From: Xanthostigma xanthostigma
Taxonomy: Eukaryota; Arthropoda; Insecta; Raphidioptera; Raphidiidae
Reading direction: 5' to 3'
NCBI GenBank assembly: GCA_963575645.1
Contig: OY754473.1
Location: 1,550,001-1,614,000 of the forward strand
Length of the DNA stretch: 64,000 bases
This document shows positions 11,340-21,490 of this stretch, one piece after another. Made by a program: the position numbers and the translations under genes. A model generated the notes under the pieces. It was given only the letters and a program-made list of their open reading frames with translations. It was not told the DNA's origin and did not search any database. How positions within the stretch are numbered: the first letter of the stretch is position 1; the number at the start of each line of letters is the position of its first letter.

Positions 11340-11650
11340 TCGGTTTGTACCGAGGTGAATAAAGCTAATTCTGATCACAGAGGGTTATAGTTAATCCTAA
11401 TTCAACATCGACGGTTAATACGAATCTAAATTGTTAACCAGCGATTAAAATTAACCGAGAATCTATACGATTAGAGTTAGTCTTAACTAAGTGTCAACAA
11501 TTGGAGCAAATTCTGATAAGCAGTTAGTCACATATGGATTCGCTGCTGGGTATGCGAATATAAAAAATGTGTTTTATTAAATTTTAAATATAAATTTTTT
11601 TAACGAAAGTTAGATCAGAAATTTTGCATTATTTTATGCACAAAACAGTT
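11340..11650. other. Intergenic, no gene seen
   Basis: AT-rich; several gttaa/ttaac motifs recur around 11380-11500 but no defined element or frame could be drawn. Confidence 0.4.
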
Positions 11651-12258
11651 AGTCTAAGATCCGGTATTAGAAATATATACCCTCATCTGTGATTTGATAG
11701 ATTACATGTTAGATAATATATACATTGATAATACGCACATAGGTTGCCTAGCTAAATCGTGTTCCGATAAATAAATTCTAATTAACTTTTTTGGATCAAC
11801 TTCCCCGACTTGTTAATCATAAAATTCGAGCCTAAGATGGTAGGATATGACATATGACACAAGGAATTGGAATATACCATTGATTCTATACATAAATATA
11901 GATCCTCTACATAAACATATCTTGTAAATAATTGTGTTCTCTGTTTATTTGTTTTATTAACATTTTATTTGAGTCATATTCTCTTATTTTAGGTTCGATT
12001 TTTATGATTAACAAATCGGGAAAGTTGATCCAAAAAATTTAATTAAATTTTATTTTATTTAACAGCATCGGTACGCGATTTAACTAGGCAACCCATGTGC
12101 AATGTATCAATGTATATATTATCTAATATATAATCTTTGTTAAATAAAATTATTATTATTTTTTCAATATTAAAAAACTAAACGAATTTTATTAAAAAAT
12201 AATTAGAAACTAAATATTAATTAATTTTTATATTTTTTAGATCAGTTTTGAAGAAGCT

Positions 12259-12310
12259 CCAAATCCGGCCGAAACGTTAATGTATTGATCAACGTTTCGG
12301 CCGGATTTGG
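12259..12310. repeat. Perfect 20-bp stem hairpin (AACGTTTCGGCC type)
   Basis: ccaaatccggccgaaacgtt (12259-12278) and its exact complement (12291-12310) flank a 12-base loop. The aacgtttcggcc motif resembles terminal motifs of Penelope-like and related elements; a similar aacgtttcga motif occurs at 52673. Confidence 0.75.
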
Positions 12311-12382
12311 TCTGAAAAAATTTGGTCGACAATTTTATTTATTTGAAGACTTCTATTCAGACGTTAATCAAAGATTTGAGTT

Positions 12383-12516
12383 AGGCCTAGTTTATATGAG
12401 AGGCGTTCAACGCGCGTTGGTGGCGCGTTGAACGCGCGTTATCATATAAACAGTTAGAAATTGTAAACGCGCGTTGGGCCAACGCGCGTTGAACGCTCTT
12501 CATGTGTGCTAGGCCT
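12383..12516. mobile_element. MITE built of CAACGCGCGTTG motifs
   Basis: Ends aggcctag...ctaggcct with long inverted arms around gaggcgttcaacgcgcgttgg and ccaacgcgcgttgaacgctc. The interior repeats the self-complementary aacgcgcgtt. A one-arm relative is at 14604-14645. Confidence 0.75.
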
Positions 12517-12897
12517 TAATGTATTAAATTTATATATTTTTTGTTAATATATTATATAATCTTTGACATCATCAAATAACAGATGAGGTTATTTTATATT
12601 TCTAATACAGGATTGCGCACTAAGTGTTTTCTGATCTCAAATGAAATATCCGTTATATCTACCAGAAAATCAAATAACCTTGAAAATTATTTTTTAAGGT
12701 GACCTCATCTTAAACAAATAATGACCCAATTGTTGGTTAAAGCCTACGATAAATTAGAAAATATACTATGGTTGTCAGCAAGCAAGGAACCTCCGGTATC
12801 AATTGTTTGTTGACAGTCGTGATGTGCAAATGTTTCCTAATACTATAAACAAATGAAAAGTGTTTTTTTTTTATGTAAAATTAAAACAGAAGACGAC

Positions 12898-13281
12898 AGG
12901 GGCGGATCTACATAGGGACTAATAGATCTTGAGTCCTGGGCCCCCGATTGTTGAGGGCCTACAAAAAATAATTTATTATCATAAAGTTTTAATAATTTTT
13001 CATTCACTTAATATTAATGATTATCATTATCACTAATGAATGTTCGACAAATTTTTGGCTGAATTTTGACAATTTTTGGGTGAATTTTAACAAATTTTTT
13101 GATGAATTTTGAATTTTTTTTAATGAATTTTGAGTATTTTTTTCGGTGAATTTAGACAAATTTATGAGTGAATTTAAAAAACTATTGTTTGGTTAGGTCA
13201 TTAAATTTAAACTAACAAAAAAAGGGGCATCATTGAATACCAATAACCCCTATAGACCTCGACAAACCCAGATTCGCCCCT
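12898..13281. mobile_element. MITE with aggggcggatc-type TIRs
   Basis: aggggcggatc at the left and gattcgcccct at the right are inverted with one mismatch, a terminal sequence typical of hAT-like elements. The agacgac motif occurs on both flanks but at different spacing, so the target duplication is uncertain. Confidence 0.55.
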
Positions 13282-13284
13282 ATA

Positions 13285-14600
13285 AGAGACGACCAATCGT
13301 CTGTATAACTATAAAATCTATTACCTAACCTATCTCTGTCGTTTAGATATACGACTTTTTGTTATTAAAAATATAATAATTAGAAATTACAAAAAATGTA
13401 GAAATATTAATTAATGTAAAAAAATATGTATTTAATTTATTTATTGATTAGAATAAATGTTTATATAAACAACATCCTAAGTTTTTTTTTCATTTACCTA
13501 CGTTTATTTTACAGATGTTTTTGAATATACGAAGTGTGAAGAATGTAAGTCGAATTATACAGGGTGTCCAATAAACCTTCAATAAGACTTTAACCGCTGA
13601 TAGGTCTCTAATGGCTATGTGCAAGGAGCCAGAGTTACAAAATCGATGCGAGCGTTTGTGGTAAGCACTAGAGGAAACTTCAAACTCAAATTTTCCGTAT
13701 GTCAGTGAGCACCGTTTATTAAAAGTGAAAATTATTATAATTTTATAAAGTTTTTTAATTAAAAGGAAAACATTACCTAGCGTTTTCCTATTTTTCTATT
13801 TCTAAAAAAAAGCACAAAAGTTGAATATGGAACATGTTTGTAAATTCAGTGGATATCCCTAAATATCTAAAATTTCGCTAAACATATCTCTGTAGCTAAA
13901 AATCTATTGGTTTTTAGGCTATGGACACTTTTACTTAGTGACCTTTAAACTATAAAATAAAATTATTTTCGATCAATTTAACTGAGAACCAAATCTCATA
14001 AGGTTTGTGCGGGATCCTTTATGTTTCACGTCTGTTAGGCTCAATTTTTTTAATAGAAAGACGTTGCTATTCCAAATGAACAGGGTCTCATTTTTAATAA
14101 ATACCAAGTTAATGGTCGCGGGCAACGTTTTTTTTTTTTTTAATTTTAGAAAAGTAAATTGTTCGTATAAATCAGTGGAAACATACCCAGCTAAATTTTT
14201 TTAGCTCCCTCTAAAATTTGTTTTCTTTTGGTTGTACTACTGGTTAAGAGAGAAATAAGTAGCTTCAATTAATTAATAGAATTTAGTGTAGGGAGGCTCG
14301 GTGATGAGGTCTTGTTCAGAGCCCCAAAAAAGCCAATCACGGTCCTGGATGCAACTGGAACAAAAGGTGTGACATTACGCAGAGTGAGAAATAAATATGT
14401 AGATAGGGAGCAGGGGTGCCGTTTAGCATACAAAAAGCATAATCAATAACAATTATATATACGCGATTACTTAGATATATGCACCGACAACGCGGTCTGT
14501 TATTGTATCTTAGTGGTCCCGCGATTCAGTTAAAAGCAAATCCGCGTACCAACCAGCGGGGTTCGTTTACACACCAAAGCGCGCCGCACTGTGGTTCGTG
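13285..14600. other. Intergenic, no gene seen
   Basis: AT-rich with only short chance frames. acagggtgtccaataaa at 13559 resembles a common insect repeat start, but no boundaries are visible. Confidence 0.45.
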
Positions 14601-14603
14601 TAG

Positions 14604-14797
14604 TTTAGGCTAGGTTTACATGAGAGGCGTTAAACGCGCATTAACCAAACACGCTTTGTTCCACATTTTCGTACATCGAAAGCCCCACGCTTTTTTCACA
14701 AAAATACTAGTATTTTTTATTCATTATTGTTTTAAGCTTTTTTTAAAAACAATATTTTTTACTTTTTAGTTCGATATAAAGCGTGTTTTTTAGTTTT
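14604..14797. mobile_element. Fragments of two hairpin elements
   Basis: 14604-14645 matches one arm of the 12383-12516 MITE (tttacatgagaggcgttaaacgcgc). 14646-14797 matches one arm and loop of the hairpin at 16975-17150 (tttgttccacattttcgtac, ttcgatataaagcgtg). The next element is inserted directly after it. Confidence 0.65.
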
Positions 14798-15390
14798 GAC
14801 GTGATAACGTCTTATAAATTGATGAATCACCAATCTTATAAATTGATAAAACACCGACTGCATGCACGAAAAAGTGTAACGTTCCTAACGTTCGTAACGC
14901 GTAACGCGTAACGTTCCGCCTGACCCTGTGCGTGCTTTTCTCGAAAACGGCCCTAACGATTTGGATGAAATTTACTGAAAAGGGATTTTGGGGGGCAAAA
15001 AATCGTTTTAGCTAGGTCTCATCTCTCGAAAAAATCGTTTTCTTACAAATTTTATCATTATAAAAATCAATTTTTTGACGTATGAAAATACTTAAATATT
15101 GTAAGTAGGTTTTGGAATTTTATATTATAAACAGTGAAACAATTGTTAATTGTTAATTGCTAATCTTTGAGACTTAAAATAAATACGAAAGAAAGAAAGT
15201 TAAAAAAAAACAATTATATTATATGGTGAGTAATTTAAATAAATAAAATTAACCTAAATTTGAAGCGAAAGATGCAATATCATAGATTCGAATTATTATA
15301 ATAAATTATTATATAAATTTAGGTTATGTATTACGGAATACGTTATCATGTAAAACTATCGTCCGTAAACCGACTTTACAGACAACCAAT
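14798..15390 (+). mobile_element. gacgtgataacgt element (family R3), full copy
   Basis: Starts gacgtgataacgtcttataa and ends with the complement of attggttgtctgtaaagtcgg; a subterminal acgtgataacgt is inverted near the right end (about 15348-15362). Nearly identical to 41307-41879 and related to shorter copies at 20004-20400 and 37282-38440. No transposase frame. Confidence 0.8.
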
Positions 15391-15613
15391 TTTTTTTTTA
15401 AACTATATTTTTATATATTTAGATTATCGGCAGGGATTTGGCACTGTGAGCCGAGTTTTTCAGTATACTATGTTCGCTATCGTCCAGTAAGTGTGTAAAC
15501 AGACCCTCTTAATGCGGTTCAACCTCGAGGGACCCATTAATATCAGTACAACTGGATTTAAACACGCGAATTATTACTCGCAAGACGTGAAATTACAGCA
15601 AATAGATTTTTAA

Positions 15614-15966
15614 AAAAACTTTTTAACAAAAAAATTAAACCGCCGAAAAACTGAAAAGCAAAAAATAATAAATCTTTTTATTTAACTAAGTAGTTGAACG
15701 TACGTGACAGTCTAGTATATCTAAGTAATTTTGAGTCGGCGTCAAACAATCAATGAACAAAGATCACTAAAAGAAATAATTAAATCAAATTAGAGAACTC
15801 TCGTGAACTCTCAGAGATTTCCGGCGAAGGATTGTTGACGCCGACTCAAAATTACTTAGATATACTAGACTGTCACGTACGTTCAACTACTTAGTTAAAT
15901 AAAAAGATTTATTATTTTTTGCTTTTCAGTTTTTCGGCGGTTTAATTTTTTTGTTAAAAAGTTTTT
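15614..15966. repeat. 132-bp perfect inverted repeat (recent foldback)
   Basis: 15614-15745 and 15835-15966 are exact reverse complements as far as I can trace, separated by 89 bases. Perfect identity over 132 bases implies a very young element or continuing arm homogenisation. Non-coding. Confidence 0.9.
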
Positions 15967-16012
15967 ATTTTATAATTTTTTGTGGCTATATAATTTATAA
16001 TTGTAATACACA

Positions 16013-16448
16013 AAGCATGAAAATCTGTGAGTGAACTAAAAATCACCCCTATTTTCCCACCATTAGGGTAGGAGTTTTTTTTCCAAATTTATATGAGACG
16101 AGCCTCGAGGTATACCCTATCCAATAAAAAAATAATTATCAAAATTGGACCACTCTGTAAAAAGTTATGTGTGGTCATACATTACAATCAGTGAGTGAAC
16201 AATCAATCATCCCCTGTTTTCCTACCCTTAGGGTTGGAATTTTTTTACCAAATTTATATGGGACCAACTTCGGGGTATACCCTTTCAAATAAAAAAATAA
16301 TTATCAAAATCGGACTACTCTGTAAAAAGTTATGCGTGGTCATACATAAATAAAAAAAAAAAAAAAAATAAAAAAAAAAAAAATATACGCGTCGAATTGA
16401 GAACCTCCTCCGTTTTTGTTTTTCGTCGGTTAAAAATAAAAAAAAAAC
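16013..16448 (+). mobile_element. Tandemly duplicated LINE/SINE 3' tail
   Basis: A ~167-bp unit (gtgagtgaac..., ...actctgtaaaaagttatg, gtggtcatacat) is present twice, at about 16020-16180 and 16190-16350, followed by poly(A) and the motif cgaattgagaacctcctcc and a gtcggttaaaaa end. I associate that tail with LINE-derived sequence in lepidopteran genomes; this is recollection, not a search result. Confidence 0.6.
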
Positions 16449-16974
16449 CACGAGTTTTAAATCAATTACATTACATACCTATACTATAGTAAAGTGTAAA
16501 CTCTATAAGTATAGCGACACTCAAGGGACTGTGCACTTTGTGGCGTTATTGAGAGTTGTCGTTAAACAGAGAGAAGAAATAATCCATTAATATTTGTTTA
16601 CTATAATATTTTAACAACAAACTAATTATTTTTGGTCGCAAATCCGGGAAAAAACTGTCAAAAGCCATCATTTTGTTAATTAAAAAAAAAAATCTTTGAC
16701 TAAAGACTAGATTTCATACTAAACTAATGATTTTTAGTTGTTTTATTGATTTTGGATGATCCAATGAGATTTTCTGATTGTCACCGCGAAGCACTACTTG
16801 CGGAAGGTAGGCCGACAAAGATGGCCAATTTTTTATAACTAATTAATACTTATTTATTTTTACTTTTTGGAAGTCAAGTTGAAACATGGCATAAAAACTC
16901 TGTGTAATCAGTTTTATAAAATAAACTTAATTATTATGAAAAAAAATATTAAAAATATAGTTTAAAAAAAACTA

Positions 16975-17310
16975 AAAAACACGCTTTATATCGAACTAAA
17001 AAGTAAAAAAATATCTTTTTTTTTAAAAAAAAGCTTAAAAAGCGTGGGGCGCTTTGTTCCACATTTTCGTACTTCGAGCGCCCCAGGCTTTTTAAGCTTA
17101 TTTTTAAAAAAAATATTTTTTACTTTTTAGTTCGATATAAAGCGTGTTTTTTAAACTATATTTATTTTTCACTTTTTAGTTTGGTATAAAGCGTGTTTTT
17201 TAGTTTTTTTTAAACTATATTAATTATGTTTCACTTTTTAGTTTGGTATAAAGCGTGTTTTTTAGTTTTTTTTAAACTATATTTATTTTTCACTTTTTAG
17301 TTATATTTAA
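16975..17310. mobile_element. Hairpin element followed by a ~62-bp tandem array
   Basis: Arms containing acacgctttatatcgaacta (about 16979) and its complement (about 17127) surround a loop with tttgttccacattttcgtac. The end motif cactttttagtttggtataaagcgtg is then repeated about three times at ~62-bp spacing (17168, 17232 and 17291), as if the terminus had been amplified. Confidence 0.7.
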
Positions 17311-17320
17311 TTTTTTTTCC

Positions 17321-17420
17321 GGCGTGGACGGGATTAGAACCCACGACCCGTGATGCCGAGAGTTGACGTCAGCGAAGACCCGTGCTTTAGACCGCACGGC
17401 TACCCATTGTACTTACAGTG
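17321..17420 (-). mobile_element. tRNA-derived SINE head (or tRNA pseudogene)
   Basis: On the minus strand an A-box-like region (ggtagccgtgcggtctaaag) is followed by a B box ggttctaatcc (17331-17341). The 3' half would end in a plausible acceptor strand, but the matching 5' acceptor strand is missing, so it cannot fold into a complete tRNA. Confidence 0.55.
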
Positions 17421-17429
17421 CTGGCATAT

Positions 17430-17955
17430 TATACCACTATATAAACCACTTGCTGTAGTCCAAATGGAGATTACAAACATACATACAAACTTACAAGTGA
17501 AACTAATATAAAGCGTGTAAAAATACTCCGTTTTTCACGCATCTGACTGCATTTCACCCCTTAAATGCGGCGACTTTACGCAGCCCTGGCGTTCAGTAGT
17601 TGGCGCGCATATTGCAAAATTCACGCCTTAGTTCATACATAAACAGTCTGAGGAGACTTAAATACAGTTTCCAAAATTCGTTTGCATAAATTAACCGTCG
17701 CTGTTTAATTGCAGCAAACGCCTGCTTTGTGGGAGTAGGGGTGGGGGCGGCGTTAATGGGGGGAGGAGGAAGTTACTACGGCAGACTATGTTAAGGCGAT
17801 TGCATTCACCTTCCAAGATGGAAGTGTCTTATGTTGCGTCATCCTTACTATGGCGACATGGCAAAGTTGCTTATGTGCAACTTTTATTCCGTACTCTCTA
17901 AACATGAATCAGTGATTTTTCACTAATCACAAGTGCATATTCCCTATTTGTCAAT
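17430..17955. other. Intergenic, no gene seen
   Basis: No recognisable frame or element; a G-rich tract lies near 17735-17770. Confidence 0.4.
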
Positions 17956-17958
17956 GCA

Positions 17959-18359
17959 CCGAGCGAGGTGGCGTAGCGGTGAGAGCACTAGACTCGCATT
18001 CGGGATGTACCGGGTTTGAATCCCCGCGGGGGCAGATGTGACTGGGAGTTTTTCCTAACTGCCTCTCGCCGAGAAACGGTACTTCCTGTACCGGCCATCT
18101 TGTTGAGGTTTTCCATGGTTTCCCTCAACAATTCCAGATAAATATCGAGATGGTTCCTTATTCAAGGCCATGGCCGATTACCTCTCAAATTTTGCCTGAT
18201 GTCCTAAAATTCCTTCATTCGCTATTAATTGAGTGGAAGTTTAAAAATGTAGAAAATAACGGGAAGTGTGGTAGAAAAAAAAAACATAGTAATGGTGCGA
18301 ATGGCATCTGTTATGACATAAAGTCGAGAAACGGACGTTAAACGCATTATTATTATTAG
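17959..18359 (+). mobile_element. tRNA-derived SINE with (ATT)n tail
   Basis: Starts ccgagcgaggtggcgtagcgg, has a B box ggtttgaatcc at 18013-18023, a conserved central block (gaggttttccatggtttccc through agatggttcc and ggccatggccgatta) and a terminal (ATT)n tail like those of the LINEs in this window. The central block resembles a widespread insect SINE core. It has no protein product. Confidence 0.85.
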
Positions 18360-19456
18360 TTCCAAACTGTGGATAACCTGAGACACATTTCTTAGTCTAG
18401 TTACGAAGTGAAATCAAGTTCCAAGTCCCGTGAGTGCATTTCGAACTAACTAATTACCTTACAAATCTCCAAACGTAAGGTAGATGATATAAAAACTTGG
18501 TCTCCGCCGAGATTCGTAGCTTCGCGAACACCATTTGTTTTATTAAACAAAACGCGGCGTTTAAAACAAAAGTTTTATTATTTAAAGTTTAATAAAAGTG
18601 TACACTCAACAAAAAGTACAAACAGTACTTGTTTCTTTTAATTGTGCTATAAAATGTGTTAATCAATTAAAAAACAGCGAAACTGTTTAAAGTTGAAAGT
18701 TTTATTTTAAAAAAAAGAGGCGTCTTTGCTCGGGGACATAGACAATGTTCCTTACGTGTTTTAAGGAGGTTGAGCCGTTTTACGAAGATAATGAAAAAAA
18801 TCTGAAATAAAATTTTTTTAATAGATTTTTTTATGACAAAATTTTCTGTAAAAAATCCAAAATCATTAGGAGATTTATAAAGTTAAAAATTAAAAAAAAA
18901 CTTTTACGTGTAGACTGTAGTCTTATGGAAAATATGTCAACCTAGCATGCAAACGGTACATTTTAATTTTTTGCAAATAATCAAATAATGTCAGCAGTTC
19001 CGAAAACTAACTATGGAAAGCATCGATGTCTTACGCATATTTTAATATTTTTTCCAAATTAATTAGGAGACTTTTAATCAATAAAAAAAAATTATTAAAC
19101 CTTAGCATTTTTCGATTATGGACTTTTATTCTTGACAATTTTAACAATTTTAACTAAATTTTCAACTTTTTAATGATTTAATTTTAATTTTTATTACTTA
19201 TAATTTCTTTTTTTAATTATTTACTGCAAAAAATATGTAAAATACAGATATTTACATAAATTTATTTTTTCTAGCCTAACTTTGTACAAAAAAAAAATAT
19301 TTATTTATGCCTTGATGACAATAATTTATTGGTATCATCGACTTATAAGCTTTTGTAAAAATTGATTACGGAAAAGTTCACATTTAGAATTCGACTTACT
19401 TTTGATTGGGGCTGTAACGCATAAACCTCCTTAAAACAGCAAAATAACTTATTAAT
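18360..19456. other. Intergenic, no gene seen
   Basis: AT-rich, no coding frame or element boundary recognised. Confidence 0.45.
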
Positions 19457-19458
19457 TA

Positions 19459-19520
19459 CAGTAGACCCCTGGTAATCCGGCCCCTGTCTAATCCGGCACC
19501 CCCTGTAATCCGACATGATC
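19459..19520. mobile_element. Single pogo/Tigger-like transposon end
   Basis: TA at 19457-19458 precedes cagtagacccctggtaatcc, with further aatccggc motifs. This is typical of pogo/Tigger (Tc1-mariner superfamily) termini. No matching right end was found. Confidence 0.55.
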
Positions 19521-19572
19521 TATTATTTATTATTGAATATTTTTTTGACAATCTTCGCTAATGCATGATATA

Positions 19573-19720
19573 TATGTTACGGCTAAAGGTAGGTGTGAAC
19601 ATAAACTTAAGATTAGCCGGCTAAGCTTAGGTTTATCTTCGAGAAGCAGCTAAAGATAAACCTAGGTTAAGGCCGGCTAATCTTAAGTTTATGTTCACAC
19701 CTACCTTTAGCCGTAACATA
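19573..19720. mobile_element. 148-bp near-perfect hairpin MITE
   Basis: Arms of ~65 bases beginning tatgttacggctaaaggtag are almost fully complementary across a ~12-base loop at about 19640-19651. Confidence 0.8.
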
Positions 19721-20003
19721 ATATAAATTTTAAAATGGTTGTATCATGCATTAAGTTTTTTTTTTAATTTTTTTATTATTATTAAATTTAAATAATATTG
19801 ATAGTATGACACTTTGAGAGGAGATTCCGAAAATTGATTCTGCGTAAATTCGAAATGCAATTGGGTCAGTAGAAATCGTAATAAAAACTGCTGATGTACC
19901 TACTTTCTTAAAAAGTCTATTTAAAATTTCTATCAAGATTCTGCAGAAGTGTTCCACGAGGCGCTAATAATAAATAATTAACCAGTAATTATTATTAACT
20001 TTT

Positions 20004-20400
20004 GACGTGATAACATCTTATAAATTGATGAAACACCGGCTGCACGCACGAAAAAGAGTAACGTTCCGCAAGCGAGAGCGCGATATAAGCGATAGTCTCT
20101 CTCTTCTCGCGTGACGTCAGAGAGTAGTGTGCGTTCAACACTTTTTTCGGCTGTTCCAGCGAAAGCTACATCTGACAGATGGCCAGATAAATTATACGGT
20201 TTGTTAACAAATATATAATATATATATACATTCTTTTAAATGTCTTTTATAATTGCTTAAAAATATGTATTTTGCTTTGGTTGATCAAATTATTAGTCGG
20301 TAAAAATATAGTTTGACAGCTACTAAAATTTAGGTTATGTATTATTAAATATGATATTCGAGCGGAATACGTTATCACGTAAAACTATCGTCCGTAAAAA
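20004..20400 (+). mobile_element. R3 element, short variant
   Basis: Shares both ends with 14798-15390 (gacgtgataac start; acgttatcacgtaaaactatcg end) but has a different interior, including a tctctctcttctcgcgtgacg block. Deletion of the final accaat end leaves an A-rich tail. Confidence 0.7.
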
Positions 20401-20429
20401 AAAAAAAAATCGAGATTTCACTCATTGTG

Positions 20430-21190
20430 TTAATTTTAATACGAATTTCCTGAACAAATTTTCCATACAAATTCACTGAAACCGTAATACCGTATGTGAA
20501 TTTAGTACGTTATTTGCAGAAAGCATTGTCAGAAAATCTAGTTTAACAATGGTCTTAAGGGCCATTCATTAATTACGTAAGGGTCCCGACTGTTTACTCA
20601 CAATTTATATTAAATTGCTTGTTTTTCGTAACGGAGAACAGCGATAAATTCAGTAGCCATATGCTAAAAACACATACGGACCTAACTGGTTATGCATTAA
20701 ATTATTTAATAAACTACCATGCTCGGTTTGCAATTTGCAAATAAAAAAAAATTTTAAATCTAATAATTAAGATCTAAATATCTGACAAATGAGGCACTTT
20801 ATTCTATCGACTAATTTTTAACTGCAGATATCAAGGTGAGCTAAAAAGTTGTATTTTTACTGTATGTAGCTATTAGTATTTTTTTTAAACAATGACGAGT
20901 TTTACCACTATTGTCAAAATTAATTAAGTGCACTTTCTATATATGACGCTTTAATATTCCGATGGAATTGAAAATAAAGAATTTATTATTATTATATGTA
21001 GGGGCCAAGTAGTAGTAGTGCCAATATTTTTGCCCAGTTGCCTGGAATTTTTGCTTTAATCCAGTCAACAGTTGATAATTTTAAGTACTTATATTCTGCA
21101 ATGCGTTCTTATCGCACTGGACGTCTACTCGATCAGCGTAAGTCTTCAGTTTTGTAGAAAAAAATATCAAACAGTTATAATAAAAGATAT
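20430..21190 (-). other. Unit A 3' flank
   Basis: Duplicated cluster DNA also found beside other units (ggccattcattaattacg, ctaccatgctcgg). At about 21001-21110 it includes a decayed LINE C-terminal segment whose better copy is at 42371-42580. No gene. Confidence 0.6.
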
Positions 21191-21196
21191 TTTATT
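21191..21196 (-). terminator. Unit A poly(A) signal
   Basis: AATAAA on the minus strand, about 295 bases past the stop codon. It is conserved at the same place in most units. Confidence 0.6.
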
Positions 21197-21304
21197 TAAA
21201 GAAAATATTAAATATGTATATTGTATATGATTACAGCGATATGACATTAATAATATTAAGAACTAGTGTAAAGATTTACGCAAACAATGTACTCTTATTT
21301 GAAT

Positions 21305-21490
<186 letters not shown>

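Larger units (their letters stand above)
11655..12615. mobile_element. Large foldback element with nested insertions
   Basis: The left arm (11655-11850) contains, in order, blocks whose complements appear in the right arm in reverse order: the gatcaactt/aagttgatc block, the taggttgcct/aggcaaccc block, then attagataatatata, and finally the outermost tattagaaatata at about 12590-12605. The right arm is split between 12135 and 12545 by two younger hairpin elements (12259-12310 and 12383-12516). Confidence 0.65.

Noticed and set aside
17321-17420. Functional tRNA gene
   Set aside because: A B box is present, but the 5' acceptor strand does not pair with the 3' end, so no full cloverleaf.
17959-18030. 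Functional tRNA gene at the SINE head
   Set aside because: It continues into a SINE core and (ATT)n tail.
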